Counted from the first letter of the stretch, positions 27,917 through 40,757 are shown. The stretch is 64,000 bases of DNA from Pseudeuparius sepicola (GCA_963920635.1 OY987298.1:118224035-118288034); one strand, 5' to 3'. Made by a program: numbers and translations. Notes: generated from the letters alone by a model not told the origin.

Positions 27917-30735
27917 TCGATAATACCACTAGTAGTATTTTTAGGGGTAATATAACAAGTGGTGTGCCTATCATCGATAATACCTTTCGTTAATTTTACG
28001 AATTATAATCCCAAAGTTGAAAATACCACGACTGCGCAGTAGGCTGGGCCGAAAAAACTTTTTTTATGTGATTTTGGAGGGGTAGTCAAAAAAAGTTGTC
28101 TTACGGGCATGAAAAACTACCACTAAAAGCTGGGCCCCATAAAATAAAATTTAGCCGCCCCACTCCTCCCGTGAAGGGTTGATTTTTTAAAAATAAAAAA
28201 TTTCAATTGGGTTAGTTACCAAAACATTGCATTCGCTCTACAGAATACAGAAAAAAAAAGGAACGTCAAATTTTGAATTTTAGCCGCGCCCCTGTGCTCT
28301 AAAAAACCTACTTATTTTTTATTTCGGACAGTTATACGATAACGAAATAGAAAAACTATTTTTAAAAAGTTGTTCTAACAGTTACGCAGAGACAATGATT
28401 CATGTTACAGATCAGACAGAACTAGTTACAATATTTCAGCTTCAAAGCTTAAATATATATTAGATAACATTGAGTAAAGGAGTAATAGGGGTCTTTTACT
28501 CGATAATAGAGTAATATAAAATGCAAACTGTCCGCGCACTCAGCACTTTCACGTGAAAGGGGTCCATTCTTCTTAGGGATATAACTCCTCCCTGCTTAAG
28601 AGAAAAATAGTAACCTGGAGGGTTGATTTTCCATTTTCTTCTCCACCATTTCTATCTTGACTTGTCCTCTTCTTATCTTGAACTTCCTTTGGTAGATTCT
28701 CTGTGCGACGTATCCAATTAATAATCTAATACTAATGATAACAATGTTTGTAGCAAATCGGTGTGTATCTTTTCTATATGGGGAACTTATAGAAGTGTAG
28801 ATTTTTCTTGAAGTTTGTGAATATTTTGTTTGTAATATAAAATGCAAACTTTCCGCGCACCCAGCGTTTATCAGCACTTTCACGTGAAAGGGGTCCATTC
28901 TTCTTAGGGATATAACTCCTCCCTGCTTAAGAGAAAAATAGTAACCTGGAGGGTTGATTTTCCATTTTCTTCTCCACCATTTCTATCTTGACTTGTCCTC
29001 TTCTTATCTTGAACTTCCTTTGGTAGATTCTCTGTGCGACGTATCCAATTAATAATCTAATACTAATGATAACAATGTTTGTAGCAAATCGGTGTGTATC
29101 TTTTCTATATGGGGAACTTATAGAAGTGTAGATTTTTCTTGAAGTTTGTGAATATTTTGTTTGTAATATAAAATGCAAACTTTCCGCGCACCCAGCGTTT
29201 ATCAGCACTTTCACGTGAAAGGGGTCCATTCTTCTTAGGGATATAACTCCTCCCTGCTTAAGAGAAAAATAGTAACCTGGAGGGTTGATTTTCCATTTTC
29301 TTCTCCACCATTTCTATCTTGACTTGTCCTCTTCTTATCTTGAACTTCCTTTGGTAGATTCTCTGTGCGACGTATCCAATTAATAATCTAATACTAATGA
29401 TAACAATGTTTGTAGCAAATCGGTGTGTATCTTTTCTATATGGGGAACTTATAGAAGTGTAGATTTTTCTTGAAGTTTGTGAATATTTTGTTTGTAATAT
29501 AAAATGCAAACTTTCCGCGCACCCAGCGTTTATCAGCACTTTCACGTGAAAGGGGTCCATTCTTCTTAGGGATATAACTCCTCCCTGCTTAAGAGAAAAA
29601 TAGTAACCTGGAGGGTTGATTTTCCATTTTCTTCTCCACCATTTCTATCTTGACTTGTCCCTTTCTTATCTTGAACTTCCTTTGGTAGATTCTCTATGCG
29701 ACGTATCTAATTAATAATCTAATACTAATAATAACAATGTTTGTAGCAAATCCATAACTTAAGGTGTGCATCTTTTCTATATGGGGAACTTATAGAAGTG
29801 TAGATTTTTCTTGAAGTTTGTGAATATTTTCTAAGTTGAAGAGATTTCGCTCGTAGATTATCGATGAAGTTTAAAACTTAAAAGTTGTGTATCTTCTCTA
29901 TATCGGGAACTTGTAGAAGTGTAAACTTTTCTTACAATTTGTGGATATTTTCTAAGTTGATTGTTTGAAGTTGGAAAGGTTTCGCTCGTAGATAATCGAT
30001 GAATTTTAAATCGTTGATTTGAATTTCTGGCAAGGTGAATAGGTTTTCTTTTAATTTCCTCATTTTTATTAATAAATAGGAAGTCATTGGTTTTTATTCT
30101 GCAATTTTCTGGTAAATGGATTAAATTTGTTTCATTACTAATTTTGATTTCTTCTTTCTTTTGTCAATTCGTTGAAATTTTAAGTGCTTCTTCAGCAGGA
30201 ATGGCAATAACATATATTCGCTGTTAGTTGCCTGTATTATTGTGTTTATTATGTTTGGTAAACCATGACAAAATTTTCCTTCTGCCTCTTTGTCGTGGAA
30301 ATTATTTATTTATTAAGCCTCTTTTACTCCTATTATGTACCCTCATTTTAGCTTTGATTTTAGCCCTACACGAATCTATTACCCGAAAGGGGCGCGGCTA
30401 AACTTTAACGTATGACGTCCGTTTTTTTCTGTGTTATTTAGTGCGCTCAGTGTACTTCAGTATCTACCCCTAGCGAGTTTTATTATTTTTAAAAAACACC
30501 CCTTAAAGGGCGGAGGGGCGCGGCTAAATTTTAACTGACAAGGGTCAGTTTTTTTGTATAGTATTCCGCATCGGTAAGACAAGTTTTTTTTACTACCCCC
30601 TCAAGAAAATCAGAAAAAAGTTTTTTTTTGCTCTTTTCGGCCCACCCTACTGCGCAGCAGGAGTGGCATTTTCTTAGCATTAGGATTATAATGAGTGATA
30701 AATTAAGGAAAGGTATACGACTAGTGGTATTATCG
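27917..30735. mobile_element. 2.8-kb foldback transposon with internal tandem array
   Basis: Outermost 16 bp CGATAATACCACTAGT (27,917-27,932) are inverted at 30,720-30,735. The inner arms remain similar for several hundred bases: CTGCGCAGTAGGCTGGGCCG, long A/T runs, and AAATTTAGCCGC at left have mirror partners at right. A small derivative of the same ends lies at 32,357-32,542. No transposase is present. The centre is the 331-bp tandem array. Confidence 0.65.
28511..29830. repeat. Tandem array of about four 331-bp units
   Basis: Units begin TAATATAAAATGCAAACT near 28,511, 28,832, 29,163 and 29,494. Units two and three are identical in every base I compared, the first lacks 10 bp (CGTTTATCAG), and the fourth has diverged at its right part and fades into degenerate copies up to about 30,000. 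A 100-codon minus-strand frame repeats in three units, but it has no known domain, and its preservation is explained by recent copying. Confidence 0.9.
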
Positions 30736-30786
30736 TATGTAATATCACTAGTGCCAGAAATTTTATCGATAATTTTTTCGAAAGCG

Positions 30787-30909
30787 CTATTTTGCCTAGA
30801 AAGATCACGAGTATAAATTGAGATAAAATCCCTCGAGCTTCTCTCTCGGGATTTTATCAGAAAATAAAAGCCCAATTTGTACGAGTGGTTTTGCTAATGG
30901 GCAAAATAG
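30787..30909. mobile_element. 123-bp MITE
   Basis: CTATTTTGCC at the left end is inverted as GGCAAAATAG at the right end. Inside, GATAAAATCCCTCGAG pairs with CTCGGGATTTTATC around a short loop, so the whole forms a long hairpin. Part of it is shared with 9,257-9,358. Confidence 0.6.
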
Positions 30910-32065
30910 GGCTTGAGAATAAAATTATCTAGAAAAATTTGTCGAGATTATTTCACGAATACGATTTAATAATTTCTGTATTGATTTTTTCGATGTTTAC
31001 ATTTCCAAAACGATTCATTTTGAACGAGTTTATTGACAGCTTCGACTGTAGCGTTCGAGTAAACACGAGGCCAACGATAAAGACAGGCCACGGCGCTAAC
31101 GCATAATCGCGTAGTCACGTGACCAACTTAGGCCTACATAATGAAAGGCATTTTTGGAGATAAGTAGAAAAAACAAATTTCGTAACAATTTGGCAAGTTT
31201 TCTTTCATCTATTACATTATTGGTTTTGTGCATCCAAGCTTTCTCTAATTGTTTTTTTTTTTCAAAATTTTCAACCTGCCTCAGCAGTTTTGGGCTGAGA
31301 GTTAAACGGCACTGCACTCACAATATTTTGACACTTCTCAAAAATTGTTGGGACTTCACCTTCCTTTAGCTTAGGTGATATTCTCTATAGGTATTTTCCT
31401 CCCACAACACATTTGTCCACTTTAATTATTGTTTCACTTTCTTGAAAATGTGTTAGTCACACATACTTAAGGGTTTTTTAGAAATTAAATCTCAGTTGGA
31501 ATTTGACGAATCCATTTTTGGCGGAAATTTTCATCCCGTGGCAAAACAAATGTTTGTTATGGCGACACTTTCTTCCTGGCTTTTGTAATATGTATAAATA
31601 TAATATAAACAGACTCAATATTTGGTATTTAGGTTATTTTTTACGAAATAAAAATGAAAACTAACCTCAGTAGGTAGGTATACTGCAAATATTGACGAGG
31701 TCTCAGTTGTTCGGCAGCTTGAAAGACCGAATAGATAAACCGTGAATGGTGAATACAATAAATACACAAACCCGAACGTGGTCAAAGGGAACGGCTTCCA
31801 GCCACCCGGACCGTCTGAACTCGCGGATCTCCCGTAAGCAGTTCACCCCTCTGTGAATCAGGCTCCACTGTCCAATACGGTCCATGTCCATAATAGTCCA
31901 TTCCGGAATTCCGGGCTCCCTATTCTGTGGTTCGGGGGAGAATTCCCCTTTACAGCGCTCACGCGTCGCGTCGGTGCGAGCGGCACCAATACTCTTGGCC
32001 ATAATAACACCTGGACGGTTCCCCTCCGCCAGAACACACGCGCACTAGACACAAACTTGTTTCTA
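30910..32065. other. No supported gene; GC-richer block at 31,700-32,050
   Basis: The first 800 bp are AT-rich. Between about 31,700 and 32,050 the composition is GC-richer and a minus-strand frame of 99 codons (MAKSIGAARTDATRERCK...) is open; it could be a first exon of a host gene, but I recognise no domain and no convincing splice site. Left as unresolved. Confidence 0.3.
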
Positions 32066-32087
32066 AAATACCACTAGTGGTATTTTC
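32066..32087. repeat. 22-bp perfect palindrome
   Basis: AAAATACCACT followed at once by AGTGGTATTTT. The same ACCACTAGTGGT core forms the ends of the foldback element at 27,917-30,735, so it is a fused pair of transposon ends. Confidence 0.6.
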
Positions 32088-32356
32088 GCTGAAATCCTAC
32101 TCTCTTAGTTACGTCCTAGTTACGTCCTAGTTACGCTAAACCAATATTGTAGCAGCTAAAACTGATAACTCGATAACTTCTTCTTCTTCTTCACATTACC
32201 AAATTTAATATAGGACTAGAATATATTATGTTTTTAGTTAACACATTGATCTTTAAATATCTATTAGCACAAAAAACATATTCAGAACCGAAAGTTCAAT
32301 CTAAATGACAGCTAGCTGTCAAACTAACTATTTGCAGTTGTTAAATTCTCTTTTTA

Positions 32357-32542
32357 AATACAACTCGTGGTATGCCTAATAATAGATAATAGGTACCTTT
32401 CGTTAATTTATCACTCATTATAATCACAATGCTAAGAAAATACCACTCCTGCTGCTCAGTCGTGGTATTTTCAGCTTTGGGATTATAATTCGTAAAATTA
32501 ACGAAAGGTATTATCGATAATAGGCACACCACTTGTTATATT
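32357..32542. mobile_element. 186-bp MITE, end-to-end derivative of the 27.9-kb foldback element
   Basis: Left AATACAACTCGTGGTATGCC and right GGCACACCACTTGTTATATT are imperfect inverted repeats. The interior (TACCTTTCGTTAATTT, AAAATACCACTCCTGC) equals the terminal arms of the larger element, joined at CTGCTGCTCAG. It is a deletion product in which the two arms meet. Confidence 0.65.
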
Positions 32543-33263
32543 ACCCCTGAAAATGACCCATCTATTACTGAGTCTCCTACATTTTTTATTTCAAACAATA
32601 TAGAAACCCTAAACCATTGTTGATAGGTATCTGATGTAATGTGAAATGGGAGTAATATACAGGAGAATTACGTCAACGGGTTAAAGATGTCCAACAACAA
32701 TGAAGTTAATATTGTTGTAAGACCAACCCTGATTGTCGATGGTTAGATTCGACAGAAGTTGTTCCTCTTATAAAATTCGTTCACTCTAAGGTAGGTATAA
32801 CAACACACAAAAAAATCTAGGATCAGATTTGAAAATAATATTAGTATCGCAATAATAGATTTCATTTAAATCTAAGTAGAAATATTTTAATATATACAAT
32901 AAACTAAAATTAACACTTACGGTTTAATATAATCTTATTTTGAAAATACGTTAGACTAATATTCAATTCAGATTTATAGTCAAATGTAAACTCAGTGTAA
33001 CATCACTGCTCATTGCGGTCAAAATATATCTAAAAGTTATCTTAAAGCTTCATATTGATATTACGAGATTGTCAGTTTAATTCTAACAAAAATCATTAGT
33101 GTCGTTTTGACTATTATACCTTGCACAACCCCTCCACAGTAGACTGCGGTGCCATTTGCGATCGAACAGTGGCCATTACTAGACGTAGTCGCGTGTTATT
33201 AGTACCTACATTTTGAATACCTACGTGCCGATACTGTGGACGCTGCAACCGTTGACGTTTATT
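32543..33263. other. Gene-free AT-rich DNA
   Basis: No conserved coding sequence or clear repeat was seen. Confidence 0.4.
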
Positions 33264-33361
33264 AAAAGCTTTTATTTAACTTGCAATGTATGTATGTATG
33301 TATGTATGTATGTAATTTGTTCGGGTGGAATCTTGCAACTCAATTTTGAAGCAGATATATT

Positions 33362-33849
33362 CAACCGATCGAGCTGAAATTTTGTACACACGTTTAATTT
33401 GGATGACAATGCATGATTATATGTGTGACGTCATTCTAAATCCAACATGGCGGATCACCCAAGATGGCGGACTAGTTAAATTTCAACCGATCGAGCTGAA
33501 ATTTTGTACACACGTTTAATTTGGATGACAATGCATGATTATATGTGTGACGTCATTCTAAATCCAACATGGCGGAACACTCAAGATGGCGGACTAGTTA
33601 AATTTCAACCGATCGAGCTGAAATTTTGTACACACGTTTAATTTGGATGACAATGCATGATTATATGTGTGACGTCATTCTAAATCCAACATGGCGGAAC
33701 ACTCAAGATGGCGGACTAGTTAAATTTCAACCGATCGAGCTGAAATTTTGTACACACGTTTAATTTGGATGACAATGCATGATTATATGTGTGACGTCAT
33801 TCTAAATCCAACATGGCGGAACACCCAAGATGGCGGACTAGTTAACTTT
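33362..33849. repeat. Four tandem 122-bp units
   Basis: Units start CAACCGATCGAGCTGAAATT at 33,362, 33,484, 33,606 and 33,728. They contain CCAACATGGCGGA and AAGATGGCGGACTAG and differ by only a few bases. Confidence 0.92.
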
Positions 33850-34092
33850 GACTTGTGTAGTTTGGTGAGATAGGCGTCAACAGCATTGGTCTGCAACCTG
33901 TCTCGTTGTATATTTAGGCTCCAAGCTCTTCGCGCCTGGTCAAGCATACGTGGCCTTAAGTAGGGTTAGATCATTAGAAGGTCTCCTCATTGAAGAGCTA
34001 GACTGTTCTAAACTAACCGGCAAACGACCTTGCAACAATGATGCGTTAACTGAGATGAATAGACTCAGACACCTGGCCAAACTAAAAATTAC

Positions 34093-34427
34093 AAAATAAA
34101 TTAAAAGTAAAAAAATATTTTTAAAAAAAGCTTTTATTTAAATGCGCTAAAAAGAATAAAATAATCTTTTCTTTTAAAACTTTTACTATCAACTTATAAC
34201 GTCATTCCACAATTTATATGATATAAAAGCTTGTCGCGAGATTTAAGTTTTCAAACTAAGTAAATACCACTACTTAAATCTCGCGACAGGCTTTTATATC
34301 ATATAAATTGTGGAATGACGTTATAAGTTGATAGTAAAAGTTTTAAAAGAAAAGATTATTTTATTCTTTTTAGCGCATTTAAATAAAAGCTTTTTTTAAA
34401 AATATTTTTTTACTTTTAATTTATTTT
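34093..34427. repeat. Long inverted repeat, arms about 155 bp
   Basis: The left arm (34,093-34,248) and right arm (34,273-34,427) are almost perfect reverse complements around a loop of about 25 bp holding AAACTAAGTAAATACCACT. RNA from it would be a long hairpin. Confidence 0.9.
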
Positions 34428-35495
34428 TTAACTGAAGTGTACGCACAAGATTGAGGATTTGTTACGTGGATGGGGCTTCTCTGAAGAGACATGTCAAAAA
34501 TTGACAAAAATTTATTGGTATGTTGCTATTATATCATTTAAGTACTTATAATAAGTACATGTGTACCTTAATGTACCGTTATCCCCATTGAAAGTCGATT
34601 CATAATGCTTTTAATTGTCGTTAGGGAATTTCCGTTAATACTTAATAATTATAACAAAACTTAGTTTTCGTTCTTGTACAGCACATAATTTAAAGGAATT
34701 CATTTATAGTTATCCAAAACCGCTGTCAATAAAGCCAAAACCAATATAGATTTCAGATGAGCAAACTTCAGATATTCAAAAAAGATCCGGAACATTTTTT
34801 TTATTTTTTTTTGTCACAACTTCTCTAATTGTAATAATTTTTTCAGAACGATATGGAGCAAAGAAAACATATCATTAAGTAATTTTATCGAAGTGTCGCT
34901 TTACACGCAATAAATCAGCTATGGTTGTAAGAAGAACTGAAGGGGATTTTCATCGTTTTAATTTTTTGAAGCTATGCTGCCTAAGAGTTTGTATATTATA
35001 GAATTATTAAATTTGTGGAAAAAGGTGCCTCACTACCAAATGAAACTTTGTCTTTGGGTTTCTCAGAAAAAAAATATGTTCCCAGTTGTTATAGGATCTG
35101 TTACATTTTCGTTAGGCCACCCTGTAACTACTTGTTTATACATATACGTACAAGCTAGATCCATAACTGTATGTACATATAAATTTATTCTTTAATAAAA
35201 TATTATAGCCCTTTAAAATATGATTTTTAATTCACAAACCTGTACTTAGTCTTATACAACTTACTATAATAAACAGGAATATTTTTTTGAGACTATACCA
35301 TATATTTAGAAAAAATATATTAAAAACTAATTAACCTGAGACTCTGTGAATTTGAGGCTGGTTGCATTTTATTCAAAAAATTTCGCAATCTGTACATATT
35401 CAGTATAATGCATGAAAATTTAAAAACGAAGTTAAAAGCGTGTACCTATATTTTGAATAAAATATATGAACTTCAGATTTAGTGACTTTAACGTA
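34428..35495. other. Gene-free AT-rich DNA
   Basis: No recognised coding sequence; short frames are without conserved features. Confidence 0.4.
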
Positions 35496-35593
35496 CAGGG
35501 TGATCCACATAATATTGTACCCCTTAACTTCTTTATTTTTCGAGTTAAAGAAGAAGTTAAGGGCGGGGGTAAAATGTTATGTGGATCACCCTG
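35496..35593. mobile_element. 98-bp foldback MITE
   Basis: CAGGGTGATCCACATAA at the left end is mirrored as TTATGTGGATCACCCTG at the right end, and inner CCCTTAACTTCTTTA pairs with AAGAAGTTAAGGG. The CAGGGTG ends are typical of small insect DNA transposons. Confidence 0.75.
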
Positions 35594-36272
35594 CTAGACA
35601 TTTTTGATACCACCGTGTAGCCATATTATAGTCAAATTGATTCATGTGTAGCGTCTACGTGTGATATTTTAGGTTCATTTAAAAATTTGGGAAATAGGAA
35701 GTATTATAATAATATTAAAAATAAATCATTTCATTCTTTTCTATAGACTAAAATAAACAAAAATTCAGATTCGTTTGAAATTATCATAGTTTCACACTAA
35801 CCCCATACATTATTTAACTGATTACTTCTAAATAGAGTAAAATCAACAATAAGCAATTACAGATTTGAAGCTAAATTTGTTTCATTTGACTAAATTTTAT
35901 AGTTATTTAGAATGAAAATTGTGTTTTAAACGCCTCTTTGTTAGATTCGTCTAGATAATACTCTAGGATGGAAATGATCCTTAGCAATATACTTTGATGG
36001 AATTTAATTTCTTTTCGTTTTAATCATGTTATTTGATAAACTGTGAACACAAAGTTGTTATTTAATTGATATTTAGCTGATCATACATTATGATTAAGAT
36101 AAGTATGCAGATATTCAAAAATACCCTATATAGTGATACTAATAATAAAATCGTTCTGTGCCGAAATTCGTGTGGGTTGTATAGGGTGACTAAGATATGG
36201 TTCAAACAAACAATAAACAGCCATGATTGATTGGGCACATATGTAGTTGATACCGCATATCATTGCTTATTG
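35594..36272. other. Gene-free AT-rich DNA
   Basis: Nothing recognised up to the hAT insertion. Confidence 0.4.
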
Positions 36273-36280
36273 GCTCCTAA

Positions 36281-36928
36281 CACGGGCGTAGCCAGGATTT
36301 AGTTTTGGGGGGGGTTTAGTTTGAGAAGTAAATAAAACAACAAAAATATACTTACATGAAATTTAATATCTATATATTCATCCGAAAAACTACGACATAT
36401 TTATAAAGTTCTTAACTTTAAATGAAATGGATAAATTAATTTCGTTCCTCTGCGCTAAATCTAAAACCATTAAAGAAGAAATCTTCGGCTTTAATATATC
36501 CACTACTTCATCTGCATGAATTTCTGTTCCATAGTGAATGTTCATTAGAGCCAAACCATTAAGTCTGTTTTCACTTGTAGTGTTTCGTAAATAGTTTTTC
36601 AGTCTCCTTAGGCTCGAGAAAGACCTTTCTGGGGTAGCAGTGGATACATGAATAGTAGCCAAGATTTGTAGTAATGTGTAAATATTAGGATAAAGGTTTT
36701 TATCGCACATATCTAGGCATTCCAAACTAGATTTCGGGGTAGGCAAGTTCGGCTGCAACTGCGTCGGCCTCTCGTCAAAAGATGGCGCTAGGCGCTACCA
36801 TTACTACATATATTCAAACGTAATAATAATTTAACTCTTCACACCTCGTATTTTTAGGTAATATTTTGCTTATTTCGGAGGGGGGGGGGTTGAACCCCCG
36901 AAACCCCCCCCCCTTGGCTACGCCCGTG
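36281..36928. mobile_element. hAT transposon, 648-bp deletion derivative
   Basis: Perfect 14-bp terminal repeats CACGGGCGTAGCCA (36,281-36,294) and TGGCTACGCCCGTG (36,915-36,928) are flanked by an exact 8-bp duplication GCTCCTAA (36,273-36,280 and 36,929-36,936), the hAT signature. G8 lies just inside the left end, and G10 and C10 just inside the right. It keeps only the C-terminal piece of the transposase. Confidence 0.93.
36390..36758 (-). pseudogene. hAT transposase C-terminal dimerisation domain, remnant
   Basis: The frame contains YPNIYTLLQILATIHVSTAT, ERSFSSLRRLKNYLR and ENRLNGLALMNIHY, the hAT dimerisation block as found in ZMYM1/P52rIPK-like transposases. The N-terminal DNA-binding part and the catalytic residues are deleted, so it is inactive. 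Confidence 0.88.
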
Positions 36929-36936
36929 GCTCCTAA

Positions 36937-38106
36937 CCTCTCCGTGTATTCCTTCTGCTAGCTGGCAATCGAAAATACGACCTATGCCTAGAAAAACGCC
37001 TCCCCATCAGTACCTACTACAAATTTCTCGGTCCGCTGCTGCCGTCGTCGAAGTTCGCCCCGAAGGCGGCACAGCGCCGCACCGCCCCGTTTTCGAGCCA
37101 CACAAATCACCGACAATAGATATTTTTTGCCCGAATTTATGAAAAGTTGGGAAGTTGGGCGCTTACGGCGCGCCATAAAACACACGCCCGCTTTTTTTCC
37201 GGCCAGCACGGGGCCGGCCCTGCCCCCGCGCCCGAAGTGACCATAACATCCATATCCGAGTCCGGCAAGTTTGCGCACTTCGCCGCGACATTTGTGATAT
37301 TCGCCGCCATAAACTTTACATAACACGCCGCCCCCAGGGTATAGTGTTCCAATTTAATCGTTTTGTTCATTGATATTCGTAGATACTCCGTATATTTATA
37401 AGAATGCCATATTTTACTTGAATAACACCACCATAATAGCGCTTCTGTAATACTTATCAAGTTAGCCATGAAAGAAATTCACCGTGTGACGTTGGCTGTT
37501 ACACGTCAGTAACAATCCAGATTTTTTAGTAGACCGTGAGTAATGTAGTCTTCATAATAATCATTGTTCAGGCACTAACAAAGATAACAGTAGACGAAAT
37601 AGAAGAGGTAGAATAAAATATAATAAAAAAATAAAAAAGTTGCGCCCTGTGAGGGACTTGAACCACACCACCGATCAACGGTTTTGTATTAGACGGGTGC
37701 TTTATCTCGAGCGCCAATTATTAACCTTCTATCGATTGTTTCCTACAAACGCCGCAATCTTATTAATTTGACACTATAGGGAAATATTGATATTATTATT
37801 AATTTTTTTCTCTCCTAGGTGTTTTTTCCAATCAAAACCAGTATAAAAACGATCGTTGCGAAATATTATAATAAAAGTTTCGTGTTGCTTTATGTATTTT
37901 CCAATTGTTTTTAAGATCCTTGCTGCGTAAGAGTTGCTACGCGGCCAACGAAAAATACCGTCCGTGGAGACATGACTCTAGGAGTTCTCATTTAGGTTAG
38001 GTTAGGTATTTTGTTGTTAAAATTGTTTAGCCTTGAGTGCCTAAATTTATCCAAATAAAATAATAAAATATTTACAATAATTCCAACGTCAAGCACAAGG
38101 TTATTT
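36937..38106. other. CpG-richer block, then gene-free DNA
   Basis: Between about 36,990 and 37,330 the DNA is GC- and CpG-rich compared with its surroundings; minus-strand frames there encode low-complexity Gly/Arg-rich sequence without a known domain. It might be a host promoter region. From 37,330 to 38,106 I see no gene. Confidence 0.35.
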
Positions 38107-38420
38107 GGTTTAAATTTGACCTTATTTGAGTTAAATATTACTGCGTACTATTTTATAGCTGTCTCACTCCAGAGAATGAAAGATATAAAGAAAGAGAAAA
38201 TATGGGAAGGCAGAGGGCGCACTCTAGTGTCGGCGTTCAGTGCTGTTCCGTGTCCGTGTAAGTACGCGCCTGTAGTCTTCCTAGAGGTTTGGTGCGCGCA
38301 ATTTTATTATCATTTATAGCCGCCGAGGAGCCGAGTGTAGTGTGGTGTACCGTGTGTATTGTGTATTGTGTGTTTTCAACTTCTTTTGTAAGTATACGCA
38401 TATAAACAAGTGACTTTAGA
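38107..38420 (+). repeat. Dispersed repeat, inverted partner at 52,785-53,085
   Basis: The block contains GAATGAAAGATATAAAGAAA, AGAGGGCGCACTCTAGTGT, CGTGTCCGTGTAAGTACGCG, CTAGAGGTTT and TTTATAGCCGCCGAGGAGCC. The complementary sequence at 52,785-53,085 matches over nearly its whole length with scattered differences. Both copies hold a GTAAGT-type site after CCGTGTCCGT or its equivalent. It could be an LTR-like or exon-bearing mobile sequence. Confidence 0.65.
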
Positions 38421-40757
38421 AATACTGTACCCATATTATTGTTTCCTTAGTTGTATCACAGATTAAAGTACTACACGTAGTATAGAAATACTGCCTAATA
38501 AGTGTCTAGATAATTATAAATACTAGATTAATCTATTAGCCAGGCAGACTTCATCTCATCAATACATAAATAACATAATATACCTATTATCTACCATTAT
38601 TTACTTCAAAGCAAACAAACGTATTTGCAACTGATTGGGTATGTCCCTAGTCCCTACATACGATGGAAATCACTGTTGAAAAACTATTATTTGCAATTTG
38701 ATCCTGATGAAGATTATTTTAATTATTACCAGAGAAAAAAGTTTTTCATTATGAATTATTGGCAACGCTGTTAAACTTTAACTAGTAAATAAATAATAGA
38801 GTATAAAAAGTGCTACCCCTTACAAACATTTCAATCTATAGATGCCATTTCTATGTTTTTCATTTTTCTGAGCTATAAGCTAACACATTTCATACGTAGC
38901 AATCACTTTTGCTACTACCAACGAAACTAACAAGGCATTTCGAACATTTTTAACTTATTATAACGCTTTCGAGCGTACTGGCAAATTTTCATATTTTCCG
39001 CCTAATTCTTGCTGAACTCGTGTCAATTCTTCGAGTAACTTGAATAATCTAGCATGATGCCGAAGCCCTAGAGCCCACCGGTTCCGCGCATAATAAGACG
39101 TTTATATACTTAAAAGATGTACACTGTATTTAGAGGGCCCAGGAACATGAAGGACATATTAAATACTATATAATAAGCAGAAGTTTCATGATGGCGCGAT
39201 AAAAAATATCGTATATTTATTTTAATATTCAGCTGTTCTTTCATTTACAGTTTCTGTGGTATCAGATAAAATTAAATAAACATACGAATAATACGTTGGA
39301 CATAAAGTATGTCAACGTTTTAACGTGAACACACGTTAAGACGTGGACTTACCTAAGCAACAATCTGCAATAACTTTTTTTAAATCCATAATAGCACTTT
39401 TTGAAATTTGAGGTCATAAAAGTGATCGTAGTTGGCCACGATAACAACTCAATAATAAACTTGCCGCTCATTGAATGTGCATTTTGAATCCCTACCTAAA
39501 CAAAAAGAGTTTATCAAAATCGGTCTACAATAATATTTTACAAGGGTGGTATAAGACGTACTGTGGAAAAGTTTTTCTACCCCACACCTGACACTAGTAA
39601 CCAGTTGAGTCCCCATCGTCACAATATCATTAGACTATTTGCGATTTGTTTGAATTTCATTGTTTTTAATCACGTTTTTATTGTTGTTTTTTCTAGTTTT
39701 TGTTGTGCATCCTTACGTTTTTGTTTTTTGTCATTCAATTAGATATCTTTGTGATTGGAAATTGGTTTTACCTGGGTTTTAATAAAGGAAGACGCTAAGG
39801 AACACAGGAAAAGTTACGAATTCAAATATTAATTCAGTACATATTCGCCCTAGAAGAAACCTATAAACACTGGTGGATTTATGAACCTACCTCAATGAAA
39901 TGTAATTATAAAATAACAACAAATCCACAATAAATACACAAAACAATTACCAAAATACACTGGAAAATTAATTAAATTGTTAAAAATCGTCGACCGAAAA
40001 GGTGAGGTTAAAAAACAATGTCATTGAGATTAGAGCTGATGATCAGCTGATGGCTCAGCTGATGGCTCATCATGTGCTTCAACATAAAGACAGCCATTTC
40101 CCAAATGACCAATAATTTCACTCATTTTACAAACCGTCAAATAATTGTTGGGCAAATTACCTATGTATCGCAAATCTAAAATTGTACGAGGCGCAACTAG
40201 CCATCTTGTATCTATATAACCGTATCACGTGTTGGACTTTAGCACGGTTATAGGCATCTCGACAAACTTACGGACAATATACGTCAGGCAGTACAAATTA
40301 AGGGAAAGTACGAAGGACCGTTTAACATTGCCCAACAAAGACGCCATTTAGGACGAACCGCTGTGCACTATTTTCCGGCGACACATTCTAATAAAATTGT
40401 TAGTGAGGGTCTGGTCGCTCTCTCCTGTTATTTGTTACCGTCTGTTAAGGAAATATAGGGTGATCCACACTCGATGCATCACCGCATCCCTGAACGAACT
40501 ATACGGGATATTTTTGAACAACCATATTGTGGCTTGATTGAGAAGAAAATAATAATATACATACATCAAAAGAATCTAAGGGACAAGAATAAAAATTATG
40601 AAATAAAACGCAATTTTCCGAAAAAAAATTCACTATAGAATAAGGAAATTCTTGAAACTTACATAGCTTCCAGAAAAAAATTATATGCATGTTTTTGCAA
40701 CACATAATAATAATTAACAACAATAAAGCAACATTAAATGATAGCTAATACAGACGA
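38421..40757. other. Gene-free DNA
   Basis: No conserved coding sequence was recognised in 2.3 kb. TAGGGTGATCCACACTCG at about 40,456 resembles a transposon end and may be the outer end of the Tc1-like relic that follows. Confidence 0.4.

Larger units (their letters stand above)
33264..34427. mobile_element. Composite repeat: satellite units plus long palindrome
   Basis: AAAAGCTTTTATTTAA at 33,264-33,279 recurs inverted at 34,379-34,394. Between them are a (TATG)n microsatellite (about 33,287-33,314), four 122-bp units and a spacer of about 240 bp; the right end is a near-perfect palindrome. A related but diverged locus is 47,425-48,335, with the same order of parts. This suggests a non-autonomous element family rather than a chance satellite. 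The exact ends are uncertain because the palindrome extends beyond the inverted motif. Confidence 0.5.

Noticed and set aside
28596..29560. Three identical 100-codon frames on the minus strand as a gene family
   Set aside because: They are one frame repeated by the 331-bp tandem array; no domain, no start context and no conservation beyond the array copying.
33264..33849. CRISPR-like array
   Set aside because: Direct 122-bp tandem units without short repeats and unique spacers; the context is eukaryotic.
37640..37717. Minus-strand tRNA gene with a GGTTCAAGTCC B box
   Set aside because: The acceptor and T stems do not pair; only the B-box-like word is good. Probably chance or a very old relic.
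37990..38012. TTAGG telomere-like repeats
   Set aside because: Only about three units, far too few for telomeric sequence.
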